Of a stretch of 64,000 bases of DNA, positions 25,201 through 35,650 are shown in pieces (the stretch's first letter is position 1; every line of letters starts with the position of its first letter). Location of the stretch: positions 3,705,501 to 3,769,500 of the forward strand of contig NC_083506.1 of assembly GCF_032362555.1 (NCBI RefSeq), in the 5' to 3' direction. The translations under genes were made by a program, and so were the position numbers. The DNA is from Amyelois transitella (Eukaryota; Arthropoda; Insecta; Lepidoptera; Pyralidae). The notes beneath the pieces are model-generated. The model worked only from the letters and a program-made list of their open reading frames with translations, was not told where the DNA came from and ran no database searches.

Positions 25201-26925
25201 GCAACTTTAACAATACACATTTCCCAAGGCAAATGGAGCCGAAATTTACAGCAAACGTACTGTAAGTAAATTAATTAATTAGAGAGCCTTTCCTGAAACA
25301 AAATCGAAACTCCCATTCAAATGAAAACAAACGCGTGACGTTTACCCAAACAAATGATCGCACTGGATTTGAAAATGGAACGGAACGCAATCACGCTGGA
25401 TCACACCCGAATCCTATCTCACATATCACCCGATGGTCGACGAAACACAGATCTTTGTGTCACTAACCTATTTCCCTGCTTTCGCCTCATACAGAAGGGT
25501 TTGAGGGGGGCAGGGGAGATTTTCCTCAGTTGTTAAATGTGAGCGTCAAAGGGTCGTGAATGACATTTGCGTAAGCGGCTGGCCGCCCTCGAGATTAGCC
25601 ACGACGATTCCATCTGCACGAGGATACAAAGAAATAGGGAACAAGTAGGAACTATAAATCAAAGTTAGGATCCCAGTAGGATTAAAACTTTGTACGAGTA
25701 GGAAATAAATTATACGGGTTTCTTTTAACTAGTAAGTTAAACAGCTTTTTTTCATATTTATGCTTGCTTAAAGTCGACTTTTTAGGTTTTTGATATCTTT
25801 CAACCGGTTTGATGTCTACGATCGACCATAATTAAACGTAAATCACGTTACAATAAAATGTTTCAATTTCATAAAGTTACGTTACAAGTTTTGAATTTCT
25901 TTGCACTTTAACAATCAATATATTAAAAAAAATCGGATAAGAAATTATTATTTTTTATAAAATACATCGTCTGAAATCCTGAAGCAATCCTGCTTTTCCC
26001 CGCTGGAAGCGTATTTAACATTGTTTTTGTTCCTCGTCTCGTCCGCTATCCCGGTTTCAAGCAGATCCCATTGGATTCTATGGAATGGCTCATAATGATC
26101 CTAGGGAATTGCCGAATCGGGTTGCTGTATTAGCTTTTGCTCGGGGGTTCAATCTCGTGGGAATTTTGAAATAAGAACGATCTTTTCAGTTTTGAAATTT
26201 GGGTTGAGTAAACATTGTAAACGAACAAAAAATTCCTATTCTGGCAAGCTAGGAGAGCCTTAAATTTTGTAGCTCGTATTTTAAGCTTCCAGAACACAAT
26301 TCATAAGAAAAATGTTTCTTTATGAATTGTAGTATTTCTATTTTTTTTTTGTTTATAACATTTTCGTATTATTTTGATGACTGTGGCATCCATATTTTTG
26401 TGATAATCATTATACTCAATCAATGCCTCACCTTAGAAGGTAAAGGCCTAAGATGTGTGTGACTGAAACTATTGAGTTATAAATCTTTTAGGCCAATTCG
26501 TGTTCATGCTGTAAATCGGCACTGGCTACCAGACAAGCCGACATTGAAAAATGGCCGCCGACGCTAAGCGCCACGTCCTTAGAGTGACAAAATATAGGAT
26601 TTTATTTCTTACTAGCGTTCGCTCGCGGCTTCGCCCGAGAAAAGCTTCTTCTCGTATATAAAGTTCAGTGGTTTAATGATGGAGAGGTAATAAAAAAACT
26701 TATTTTCGCGAAAGGTGGGATTTATTTCTTACAGGATACAGGAGGCAAGAAGCGAAACATGTGTTAAGTAACGCTGATATAAAACAGTCAGAATTAGTCT
26801 TAGCTTAGTTTAATCTAGTTATCTAACTAGACTAAACTAAACTAAGACTAAACTATCTAGTTTTCATACTATTACGAGTAGTTTTATTTATTTAACCTTT
26901 ATTGTCAAACCATGTTGAATCAATT
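22283..26925. other. Intergenic, no gene seen
   Basis: No gene. Complex GC-richer patches occur at about 22600-22700, 24955-25030 and 25540-25640. A near-perfect hairpin lies at 26796-26849. CTAGCGTTCGCTCGCGGC near 26612 is a retroelement-edge fragment. Confidence 0.4.
26796..26849. repeat. Near-perfect hairpin, about 25-bp arms
   Basis: AGTCTTAGCTTAGTTTAATC on the left pairs with CTAAACTAAACTAAGACT on the right, with about two or three mismatches and a loop of a few bases. It stands alone, with no transposase and no clear target duplication. Confidence 0.6.
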
Positions 26926-27040
26926 AGAATAGATTTATTTTCAAAATTGGATACAAGGTATCACTTATTGACGTCACATCAGTTAAATCTAATTATAACT
27001 ACTACCGCTTCCAAAGCGCATGTGTAGAAGAAGCTTGGAT
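26926..27040 (+). repeat. Dispersed repeat, family B copy
   Basis: Very similar to the copy at 16226-16350: TTTTCAAAATTGGATACAAG, TATTGACGTCACATCAG and CTACCGCTTCCAAAGCGC. Confidence 0.6.
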
Positions 27041-27639
27041 TGGGCTACCTGTTAAAGCTTTATAATTTTTACGAGTAGGCTAATCCTATAATAATTATTA
27101 AGTTGGTAAATACTTACATTGACATTTCTAAATACTTAAAAACAGATTTTATGAGCAAACATCTAAAAAGTATTAAATCAGGGACTTAAGTGATCTTCCC
27201 CAACTAATAGTTGCGATACAGTGCTATACAACTGTAATGATCAAACTAAAATTTAATGTCAAAATGCCGTTTCTAATTTCTGTTTTGCGCGCTCTACTCT
27301 GAAGAAAATCCTTTACTAACTCTACAGCGACGTCGTCGCCTGTCTCAATCAATCCCAGGAGATTAATTGACTTCGTAATCTTATTTATTAAGAAAAAAGC
27401 AATTTACAGAAACAATCGTTTGGCACCCTATTAATTCGTTGACGTATTGGATTCTCCATTTAGCAGGCTATTTGCTAACTATAATCAAATTAAGTGACGA
27501 TAAAGGTGTGTTTTTAACTTGATGGTTTATTTTGATGGAAGCTTCTTCTAAATCAAGTCTAGGATGTAGATTTCTCTCATTTTATGCGTGGCGGTGGAGT
27601 ATATAATTAATTCTGGTGTTATTCCTGGTTACGTCCTCA

Positions 27640-27870
27640 ACTCTTTGTTAAGACCAGCACGGGTGTGCCTTCTGACCATGACCATGATCATGAATTAGTA
27701 AGTCAAGTTTTTACAAAAAGCGCCTCCCGTCTGACCTCCACAACCTTTTCAGTTACTACCCATCATCATACATACATCATCGTAATACTTGCACTAGATG
27801 AATATTCTTATTGCCTTTGTCGCCTTTCACCTTGGGAAAAATATAGAGTGGTTCTTTTCTGAAATGCCGG
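27640..27870 (+). repeat. Dispersed repeat, family D with family A head module
   Basis: CCATGATCATGAATTAGTAA, CTCCCGTCTGACCTCCACAA, then a CATACATCATCGTAATAC link and GTCGCCTTTCACCTTGGG, GTGGTTCTTTTCTG and CCATACGGCAC. It has the same two-part order as 22.04-22.28 kb. Confidence 0.55.
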
Positions 27871-28014
27871 CAACCATACGGCACAAAGTCATCCACTATT
27901 GTCAGTCACCATCACTACATAGTATAAAACAAAGTTGCCTTTTCGCGTTTGTATGTTTGCTTAGATCATTAAAACTACACAACGCATTTTGATGCAGTTT
28001 TTTTTATACATAAA

Positions 28015-28072
28015 GTGATTCAAGAGGAAGGATACTACCCGTGCGTAGCCGGGGCGGGTCGCTAGTTCCCGA
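28015..28072 (-). repeat. Retroelement-edge fragment
   Basis: CCCGTGCGTAGCCGGGGCGG followed by GTCGCTAGT. The reverse-orientation counterpart at 52393-52430 reads CTAGCGACCCGCCCCAGC. The wording is common at ends of lepidopteran interspersed elements. No coding part remains. Confidence 0.4.
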
Positions 28073-28629
28073 TAAAATTTTAAGAACTAATATTAAGGTT
28101 AGCAATGACGATTGTGGTTTAAGGAACATAAAAGCCTTTAGGGGACTAAGCTGGGGGGCAGTTTACTAAATGAAAGCAATTTAGTTAAATAAAACGGAAA
28201 GCGACATTCCGCCGACAGATTATCGCGGCGGGTCCAATTGCCAAACTTTTAGGACAAGTACAGACAAAACAGATGGATTCCACTTTGTCAAATGTTTCGT
28301 GCAAGGCGCATACTTACATATTTTACTGAGGTCGTATAAATACATTTCATTTTTCTACTAATATTTTGTCCATTACATTCGGCTACATTAGTTTTATAGT
28401 GGCGTAGGTAACATTTAGTAGGTCATGAAGAGAACCAACACTGGCTGGAGACAAGGGGAGTGTAAGGAGAAAAAAAGAAAGTCACATTAATTTTGTAGCT
28501 GTATAGTCAGACTGCAGTGCAATTTTAAAAAATGGAAACGAAATGGACTGTATAGAGCCAGCAAGTGAAGCTGAACTCTTTGCCTTGCATAATATATATA
28601 TAGTAGTATGCATGCTTAATTAAGAAGAA
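28073..28629. other. Intergenic, no gene seen
   Basis: No gene. A GC-richer patch is present around 28195-28250. Confidence 0.4.
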
Positions 28630-28830
28630 ACATACGTACATATTATCACATCTATATCCCTTGTGGTGTAGACAGAGATAACAGTCTTGAAAATAATGAA
28701 AGACCACGTTCAGCTGCATGACAATTACTTTATAATGGAATTGAATTCAAATAGAGACAGTTTGCTAGCCCATAGCCAAAAGCTTAGTACCCTATTTCTT
28801 AGTCGCCTTTTCCAAAATTCATGGGATATT
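28630..28830 (-). repeat. SINE-like repeat family A, near full length
   Basis: CATACGTACATATTATCACA, TCCCTTGTGGTGTAGACAG, AACAGTCTTGAAAATAATG and GACAGTTTGCTAGCCC, ending with CGCCTTTTCCAAAATTCATG. The last part of the head is missing. Confidence 0.65.
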
Positions 28831-30219
28831 ACAAACATAATTTTCTATATTTAAAAATATATTTAATAACTTAATAGAAGTGTGGTCTGAGTAAAACGTT
28901 GTAGTTATAAGGTTCTGTACTCTCCTTATTGTATAGTTTCAGAGTTTTGGCCTCGGCTCGTGTTTGTAAACGAATAACTTTTTCAGGTCGTACTTATTTT
29001 TGCTGTAGGGCAGTTGACGGTGAAGGGTTGGGAGACGCTTCAACTTTGCTCGTTAGGGTTAATTTTGAGATATTTACTTTAATAAATACCCTTTATTGCC
29101 TTAATTGTCAACTAGTTTATTCTAAGCCTGCATTCCCATGGGAATTATTAAGTATTTCGAGAATTTTAATTTTTTGGCGACTACGCAACATAACATGAGT
29201 AAAACCAAACGTGCGAAATTCTTGTTTTAATAGTAACTTAGTTTTTCTCGTTACAAAATGGAGAAAAGAAAACAATAACTTTACTTATAATAAGCAGTTT
29301 ATCAATCGAACTAATCTAAAGGCTCGTTGAAATGCAAATCTTTGCGCAGCCAAAAGTTACAACTAATACTTACGGTTAGCTAATTACTCGTATATAATTG
29401 TACAAAGTCAATACAGTAAAGTATTACTTGAACTCTGTCTTTAAAACCAAATGCTTACAGTACAGTTGGCAATATCCTATCCTATGATAAAATCAAATTT
29501 TGTTTTGATAAGCATGTTTAACTTAATAATAACTTTGACTAGGTACGTATACAGCAATTTCAAGTTAGTCGCTCCCAGTATCAAATGAGAAAGGCATGAA
29601 CGGTTTCAGCCGGCGGCCTAACTTAATTTCCGTAGTTCCCGACGCTCCCTAATAGACTTTATATCGATGGCCTCCGTAAATGAGACCCAGTTACAAGATT
29701 AAATATGACTACGGCCAGTGCTAGTTTGATTTAGAAACTACTTCTACTGAGTAAGTACTTTTATCGTCAGTCGTGTTTTATTTAAAATTTTCTTTACAGA
29801 TTCCAAGTGCTGGGCTTTGGAAACGTATAAATATGTGCCTTGTATATTTTTTTGAAGTGAAGATTAACCGAAAACCTCACGAGAAAAGCAGACGTGATTT
29901 TCATGTATAGTAGGTAAGCTCATTTACTCGTCATATTATAACGTTTTTATTTCCATGGTAATTTCTCAAGGATTTCAATTAAAACACACACAATAATAGA
30001 AAATAACGGTAACATAATTTCCGATAACAACGTCCATCACATAATTTATCCAAATCCATCTCTCCCACGATATTGAACCCGACATGCCGCAACAAAATAA
30101 ATACTCAAAATAAATTATCCGTTTCCAATAAAACAACATCCTTGCCACGCTACGTTGAGCACTGAATGGTTAAATAAATAGAATTTACAATGTAGGTTTT
30201 AACCAAAGAGTTATAAGGT

Positions 30220-30430
30220 ATAGAATTGCCCGATCGGTTGCGCGATTATGGCACGCGACTTGTATCCTCGTATCTCTAGGGCGTCGTGCGATTTTTCACA
30301 AACCCATCCTCCGCGCTTAATCGAGCGGGGGTAAACATCGCATTTTTCGCCTCTCGCATCGCATCGGATATATCGATATATTCCTACTCGCATTGTACGC
30401 GGTCGAGACGGCGGAAACGGGTTCCCACGA
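30220..30430. promoter_or_regulatory. CpG-rich island with a DREF-type TATCGATA site
   Basis: CG dinucleotides are dense here compared with the flanks. TATCGATA at 30371-30378 matches the DRE/DREF core known from insect housekeeping promoters and boundary sites. No gene with splice signals starts here, so it is reported only as a possible regulatory element or an unrecognised first exon. Confidence 0.25.
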
Positions 30431-30821
30431 ATGAATATGTTTTCGAAGAGTGCTACTATTAATCATGCATTGAGTGCTGACACAATGGTACAACGTAATG
30501 GTGGTTGTCGCGAAAGAGCTGCAACGTAAAACGCACGGTAGCTGATCCAGAGGCGAACAATCGGAACAATAGCTATGAAAGGCTTTTGTATGATGATGTA
30601 ATTTATCATGGCTACTTAGTTTTATGTTATTAATGTCTATTGAATTGAGGTATCTATTTAGACAGACACTGAAAACGTTTACTGTGGGTGTCTACATATT
30701 TTAAAGATATTGACGAAATTTTATTCCCCGTCGGGAAGCAACACAAGATATACCTATTATAGTTTTACTTAAAGTTTAACGAACGAGTACAATTGGAAAT
30801 TTATATATGTATGTGTATGTA

Positions 30822-30871
30822 AAGTAGTTACAGTTATAGTTACTTAATCCTAAATATAACTGTAACTACTT
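30822..30871. repeat. Perfect 17-bp hairpin
   Basis: AAGTAGTTACAGTTATA at 30822-30838 pairs exactly with 30855-30871 across a 16-base loop. Confidence 0.7.
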
Positions 30872-31364
30872 AGTTCTTTATAGAAATATACTTGTAACCT
30901 AGTTTGAATCCAAACCCATAAATTTGGTAGGTACATCTTTTAGACAACAAACTTCCATTAATATTTTATCTCCGGAAAAGAGGCAGCCACAGCAGCATGC
31001 ATAACATAAATGATATGGAGTATGTTATTTGACAGCGGAACTCATAATAAACGTAGCTTCTTGACGCCTCAAATTACTAAAATACAAGACTTCCAGTTAT
31101 ATTGAAAATGAATTGTATTACCAGATAGTTAAAGCACTTTTTTGATTACAGTTTTCGATGTGTATTGGTAAGATATCGTTGTGTTGAGATGATTAAAATG
31201 GCCCGAAAGCTATCCATCAAGCGACAAGTCGCCTATGCCGTGATACACTACACGACAATTTTTATTTGAATAATGTCTGTCGGAACACTAAACCATAGAG
31301 TATTTTCAAATCTAGAACCGACGACACGCTGACGCTTATTTTGAAATCATTTCACCTCCATCTA

Positions 31365-31450
31365 AGTTATGAAAATTCTGTTATTTTCGAGTCTGTTGAC
31401 TCTGTTTACCCCGTAAGGAATAAAAACGTGATATTGTGTATGCATGTACT
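31365..31450 (+). repeat. SINE-like repeat family A, 3' end
   Basis: GAGTCTGTTGACTCTGTTTA, CCCCGTAAGGAATAAAAACG and a TGTATGCATGTA end. Confidence 0.55.
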
Positions 31451-32359
31451 ATTTTCAAACGTTTGTGTCAGCGATTAAGTTAATATATAGTTCAAATAAA
31501 GAATATTTTTTTTAACAAGGGAGCACTTTTATAAACACACATTTAATTGGACATTGAAACTATGACTCGAATTTTGAAAATTTGTATTTGACATTACTAA
31601 AGTTTTATGGTCTTAATCTGTTTTATGATAGTTTTGTTATTTTAAATTATTTTTTTAAGTGCAAGGAAGTCTCCACGCCACTCCGAGCCTTACAGGGTGT
31701 GTTTTCAATCGAGGAGATTGATCGGGCGGTATCGGCGGGACACAAATTGCTGTTCATTTTAATATTAGATCCAGACTACAAGATGGCGGCAGGCTGAGAG
31801 AATGATGGCTGTGATGGACGTAAACTATGTCATTTAGTTTTTATGACAGTTTGTTTATACATGCAAACGCCGTAGTTATAATAATGAAGAATATTAACTA
31901 TTCTTCATTATTATAACTAAGAGAAGAAATTTTTAAGTAGATTCTAATAAAAATGCTTTAAATTAAACAGAAATCCAGATGAACTATAGCCTTATAAGTT
32001 AGCTACATAGACAGATATTTTTAATGCTAGGCATTTAAACGCCACATGTTTTTTTAAATAATAATTGCTACAATAACCGACAGGGTTGTGTTGTGTGACG
32101 TATCCATGTTTAAATGTAAACTGAGTTTGAAGTAAAGTTGTAAGTGTAGATAAAGGTGATCAATTACTTAAGGTCAGATGCGGGGTAAATACTTTTTTTT
32201 TTCTAGAAATTACTATGGAAGCAAAGCCCCTAGTAAAAGTTAGGAAATGATAAATTTGGGATCAATAAATAAACATTTCGATGTCAAACACAATATTAAT
32301 CGTTGTCAAACATAATGTAGTATTTGATAACAAAATACGTTACAAAATCTATATTTTTG
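31451..32359. other. Intergenic, no gene seen
   Basis: No gene. The 71-codon plus frame at 31582-31797 has no recognised feature. A perfect 21-bp hairpin is listed separately. Confidence 0.4.
31873..31919. repeat. Perfect 21-bp hairpin, 5-base loop
   Basis: The arms 31873-31893 and 31899-31919 are exactly complementary, loop TTAAC. Perfect pairing suggests a recent origin or selection, but there is no other sign of a gene. Confidence 0.75.
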
Positions 32360-35300
32360 TCTATTTATTTATTTATTTATTTATTTAAACTTTATTGCAC
32401 AAAAACAAAAATGTACAAAAGGCGGACTTAATGCCGCTTGGCATTCTCTACCAGTCAACCAGTTGACCAAACAGAAAAAACTTTAAGTTGGTGGTGCGAT
32501 AAAGTGCACATGCATACTGACAAAATACATACATTACAGAAAGAAAATGCGTAAATACATACAAGATATATATACATAATATACACTATAAATACATATT
32601 ATTATACATACATAAAATATATAATTAGGATATATAATTAGGATGACCCATCATTAATCTGCCGAAGAAAGAACCCCTTCACAGCATGTTTGAACGCAGA
32701 GCGACTAGGAGCTCTCCTAATCATTTCAGGAAGAGCATTCCAGAGCCTTACAGCCTGAACCTGGAAAGATTTCTCCAAAAAAGTAGACCGGAACAGAGGA
32801 GTACGCAGAGTCAGGTTGTCTGAAGAGCGAAGAGAACGGGAATGGGTGGAACTCAGAAGCGGGAATTTAGATTTTAAGTAAAGAGGAGAGTGAGCATCAT
32901 TGAGTAGAGAGTACAAAAAACAAAGAATTCTGGCTTTACGACGTTCAGGAATAGGAAGCCATGATAACTGCGAACGAAAAGAAGAAATATGATCGTATTT
33001 ACGGATATTAAAAATAAAGCGAATACAGTTGTTGGCTAATCTGTCGAGTTTAATGAGAAGGACTTGAGTAAGATCGCAGTAACACACGTCGGCATAATCA
33101 ATAGTAGGAATGACTAAAGATTGGACGAGGGAGATTTTGGTTCTCAGAGGAAGGAAGTTCTTTAGTCTATAAAGAGAACGAAGCATACCAGTTACTTTAC
33201 GGCAGACCTCAGTGACGTGAGGAACCCAGCTAAAAGTTGAATCGATCTGCAGTCCAAGGTCTTTTACGCTGGGGCAGTAAGGGATCGTAACATCATTAAA
33301 TTTAACGGGATTGATAGCCTCGAAATTAATATTACAAATTTGCCGGGAGCTTCCTATAATTATAGCCTGGCATTTACCCGGGTTTACAACTACTCCGTAC
33401 TTAGTCGACCAGTCTGCAATAATGCTAAGATCCCTGTTAATGAGCGCAACCGAGGAGTCAATACCCTCACAATCGCATGAGTGGTAGAGTTGCAGGTCGT
33501 CTGCATAAAGATGAAAAGAGGAAGAAAGGAGTAAAGTAAGAGAGTTGATGAAGATAGAGAACAGGAGAGGGGACAATATGCCACCCTGGGGAACGCCAGA
33601 AACAAGGTCACGCCAACTTGAGATATTTTGCTCAACACGGACTGCTTGCTGTCGGCCACGAAGATAAGAGGCGAACCAATCGAGGACCACTGGAGAGAGA
33701 TTAAGGCGAGCAAGTAAAGCAAGGAGAACATCGTAATCTACCGTATTAAAAGCATTGGAGAAATCAATAAGTACAAGGATGGTCACCTTGCCGTGCTCCA
33801 TGCCATTTCTGATGTCCTCAGTCACCTTCAACAACGCAGTACCCGTGCTGTGTCCCGGGCGGAATCCCGATTGAAATTCACTGAGCAGTCCATTAGAAAG
33901 AACAAGAGAGGATAGTTGGGAATACACTGCTGCTTCAAGAATTTTAGAGAAAAATGGAAGAATAGATATAGGACGATAATGATTTAAGCTGCCAGGATTG
34001 TTAGTTTTAGGTAGAGGAATCACAAATGCCTTCCGCCATAAGGAAGGGAATACACCTGAACTAAGGGAATAGTTAATGATGTGAGTGAGAGCCGGAAGAA
34101 TGAAGTCCAAAAGAAGAAGAATCATGCGGAGATTAATTCCATCGATCCCCATGGCTTTTGTTTTTATGGAAAGGACAATTTTTTTAACGTCTTCAATGGT
34201 CACTGTAGAAAAGGAAAACGTGTCAGGTAGCAAACAAGGTAAGGAGTTTAAATATGAAATAGTTTGCAACCTAGATGAAGGATCCAGAGAAGTAGTGGAA
34301 GTAAAATGATCATTTATCTCATCTAGAGAAAAGGAGGAATTGAATACCTTGGAATTACCCTTACCTACACCTTGGCTTTTGAGGAACTTCCACACATCAG
34401 CAGGAGAAGAATTCGATATGCTTTCATGGAAATACCGACGTTTCGCGGACCTCACCATACGATTACAAAGATTTCGTGCCCTCTTAAATATATCCCAATT
34501 GTCATCAGAACGATCACGTTTAAATTTTAAGAACGCTCGATTACGTTTTGCCATGGCCATGCGCACTCCCCTGGTCATCCACGGACAAGGAGGTCGTTTA
34601 ATTTTTACACGACGGAATGGAGCATGACGATCAAAAAGAGAAACAATTGAGCTATTAAGAAGGCCAACCTTGGATTCCACGGTATCAGCAGCTAATATGG
34701 CATCCCAGTCAGTGCCAGCAGCATCAGTACGCAGCGCTTCAATATCCAGCCCAGCAAAGTTGCGCATTAAAACTGACTTTGCCTTAATCTTAGTGGTGTG
34801 AATCCTGTAAGAAGCGTAGATAAGGTCATGTCGAGAAAATGCTGGAGCAGGATGCTGACCATGAAGCATGATATTATCGAGTGATGAGGTAAATATGTGG
34901 TCAAGCCAGGTGTCAGGGGAGTCCTTATTGACGTGAGTGGCATTAAAAGGAAGAACCGAAAGATTGAAGGAGTCAACAATATCACGAAGTTTACAAGAAG
35001 AAGAGGTGTCGAGTAAGAGGTTAGTATTGATATCACCGAATACAAGGGAATGAGAGTATACAGAAGCAACAGGATCAAGTACTGTCTCAAGAGAAGAAAA
35101 ATAGTTTATTCCTGGTGGACAATACATAACCCCCAATACAATTTTCTGGTGGCTCACTTCAACTTCTATAAAAATGTATTCGGCTGATGCCGAGTAAGAA
35201 GAGGGAGATTGGAACAAAATTTTATACGAAAGATTGCTGCGTAAATATATGGCTACACCTCCACCAACTTTATCAGTGCGGTCATTTCTTATCAGTATAT

Positions 35301-35650
35301 AGCCAGGTAATGCAACCAAAAATGAATCAAGGCAAGGCTTCAGCCAAGACTCTGAAACCAGAATTGCTTGGAGATGTTCAACCATTCCAAGTTCTAGGAG
35401 GTCAGTGTAGTGGGCTGCTACGCTTTGAGCATTGATGTGGCAAACATTAAAATATTTTTTAACGGGCATCAAGTCTTTACGCACTAAATCACCAAGTGAG
35501 ACGGCATCATAAAAAGAATCTTCCCCAGCCGACTCAAAAGAGTCATCCATAAATAAATGATATTAGTTGAAAACAAGATGGCTAGATAGATGAAGTCTAT
35601 GCAGTAGCCTTAACATTTAACCGACTGCTATGATGGATAGCTTCGATAAT
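32360..35650 (-). mobile_element. Non-LTR retrotransposon (LINE), CR1/Jockey-like group
   Basis: The element runs on the minus strand. It has one long endonuclease/reverse-transcriptase frame (32638-35550), a 3' untranslated part of about 240 bases, and an AAATAAATAAATA-type tail, seen on the plus strand as (TTTA)n at 32361-32385. No long terminal repeats are present. No ORF1 (nucleic-acid-binding gag-like protein) is found upstream, so the element is either 5'-truncated or from a lineage without ORF1. The 5' end is approximate. A target duplication could not be identified by eye. Confidence 0.85.
32638..35550 (-). CDS. LINE ORF2: apurinic endonuclease and reverse transcriptase
   Basis: The encoded 970-residue protein nicks target DNA and copies the element RNA into the nick (target-primed reverse transcription). 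An APE-type endonuclease spans about residues 34-245. Its landmarks are NVCHINAQ (36-43), SESW (66-69), GDIN (172-175) and SRHD near 239-242. The reverse transcriptase lies at about 500-690, with PISILPFFSK, IDFSNAFNTVD (about 595-605), VPQGGILSPLLF (653-664) and the catalytic YADD (682-685). The C-terminal third has the maturation-like region ending in RLWNALP, as in CR1/Jockey-type elements. The start is the first ATG after an in-frame stop (TAA, 12 codons upstream). The absence of any stop or frameshift over 2.9 kb argues for a young copy. Exact clade placement needs a phylogeny. Confidence 0.9.
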   Translation of the reverse strand: MDDSFESAGEDSFYDAVSLGDLVRKDLMPVKKYFNVCHINAQSVAAHYTDLLELGMVEHLQAILVSESWLKPCLDSFLVALPGYILIRNDRTDKVGGGVAIYLRSNLSYKILFQSPSSYSASAEYIFIEVEVSHQKIVLGVMYCPPGINYFSSLETVLDPVASVYSHSLVFGDINTNLLLDTSSSCKLRDIVDSFNLSVLPFNATHVNKDSPDTWLDHIFTSSLDNIMLHGQHPAPAFSRHDLIYASYRIHTTKIKAKSVLMRNFAGLDIEALRTDAAGTDWDAILAADTVESKVGLLNSSIVSLFDRHAPFRRVKIKRPPCPWMTRGVRMAMAKRNRAFLKFKRDRSDDNWDIFKRARNLCNRMVRSAKRRYFHESISNSSPADVWKFLKSQGVGKGNSKVFNSSFSLDEINDHFTSTTSLDPSSRLQTISYLNSLPCLLPDTFSFSTVTIEDVKKIVLSIKTKAMGIDGINLRMILLLLDFILPALTHIINYSLSSGVFPSLWRKAFVIPLPKTNNPGSLNHYRPISILPFFSKILEAAVYSQLSSLVLSNGLLSEFQSGFRPGHSTGTALLKVTEDIRNGMEHGKVTILVLIDFSNAFNTVDYDVLLALLARLNLSPVVLDWFASYLRGRQQAVRVEQNISSWRDLVSGVPQGGILSPLLFSIFINSLTLLLSSSFHLYADDLQLYHSCDCEGIDSSVALINRDLSIIADWSTKYGVVVNPGKCQAIIIGSSRQICNINFEAINPVKFNDVTIPYCPSVKDLGLQIDSTFSWVPHVTEVCRKVTGMLRSLYRLKNFLPLRTKISLVQSLVIPTIDYADVCYCDLTQVLLIKLDRLANNCIRFIFNIRKYDHISSFRSQLSWLPIPERRKARILCFLYSLLNDAHSPLYLKSKFPLLSSTHSRSLRSSDNLTLRTPLFRSTFLEKSFQVQAVRLWNALPEMIRRAPSRSAFKHAVKGFFLRQINDGSS

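Larger units (their letters stand above)
28831..31364. other. Intergenic, no gene seen
   Basis: No gene. The 89-codon plus frame (28929-29198) has no recognised domain. Contains the island at 30220-30430 and a perfect 17-bp hairpin at 30822-30871. Confidence 0.4.

Noticed and set aside
32361..32385. (TTTA)n tract as an independent microsatellite
   Set aside because: It sits exactly at the 3' end of the LINE and is its (TAAA)n tail.
33390..35090. Extra frames inside the LINE, both strands (74-113 codons)
   Set aside because: They are shadows of the 970-codon ORF2.
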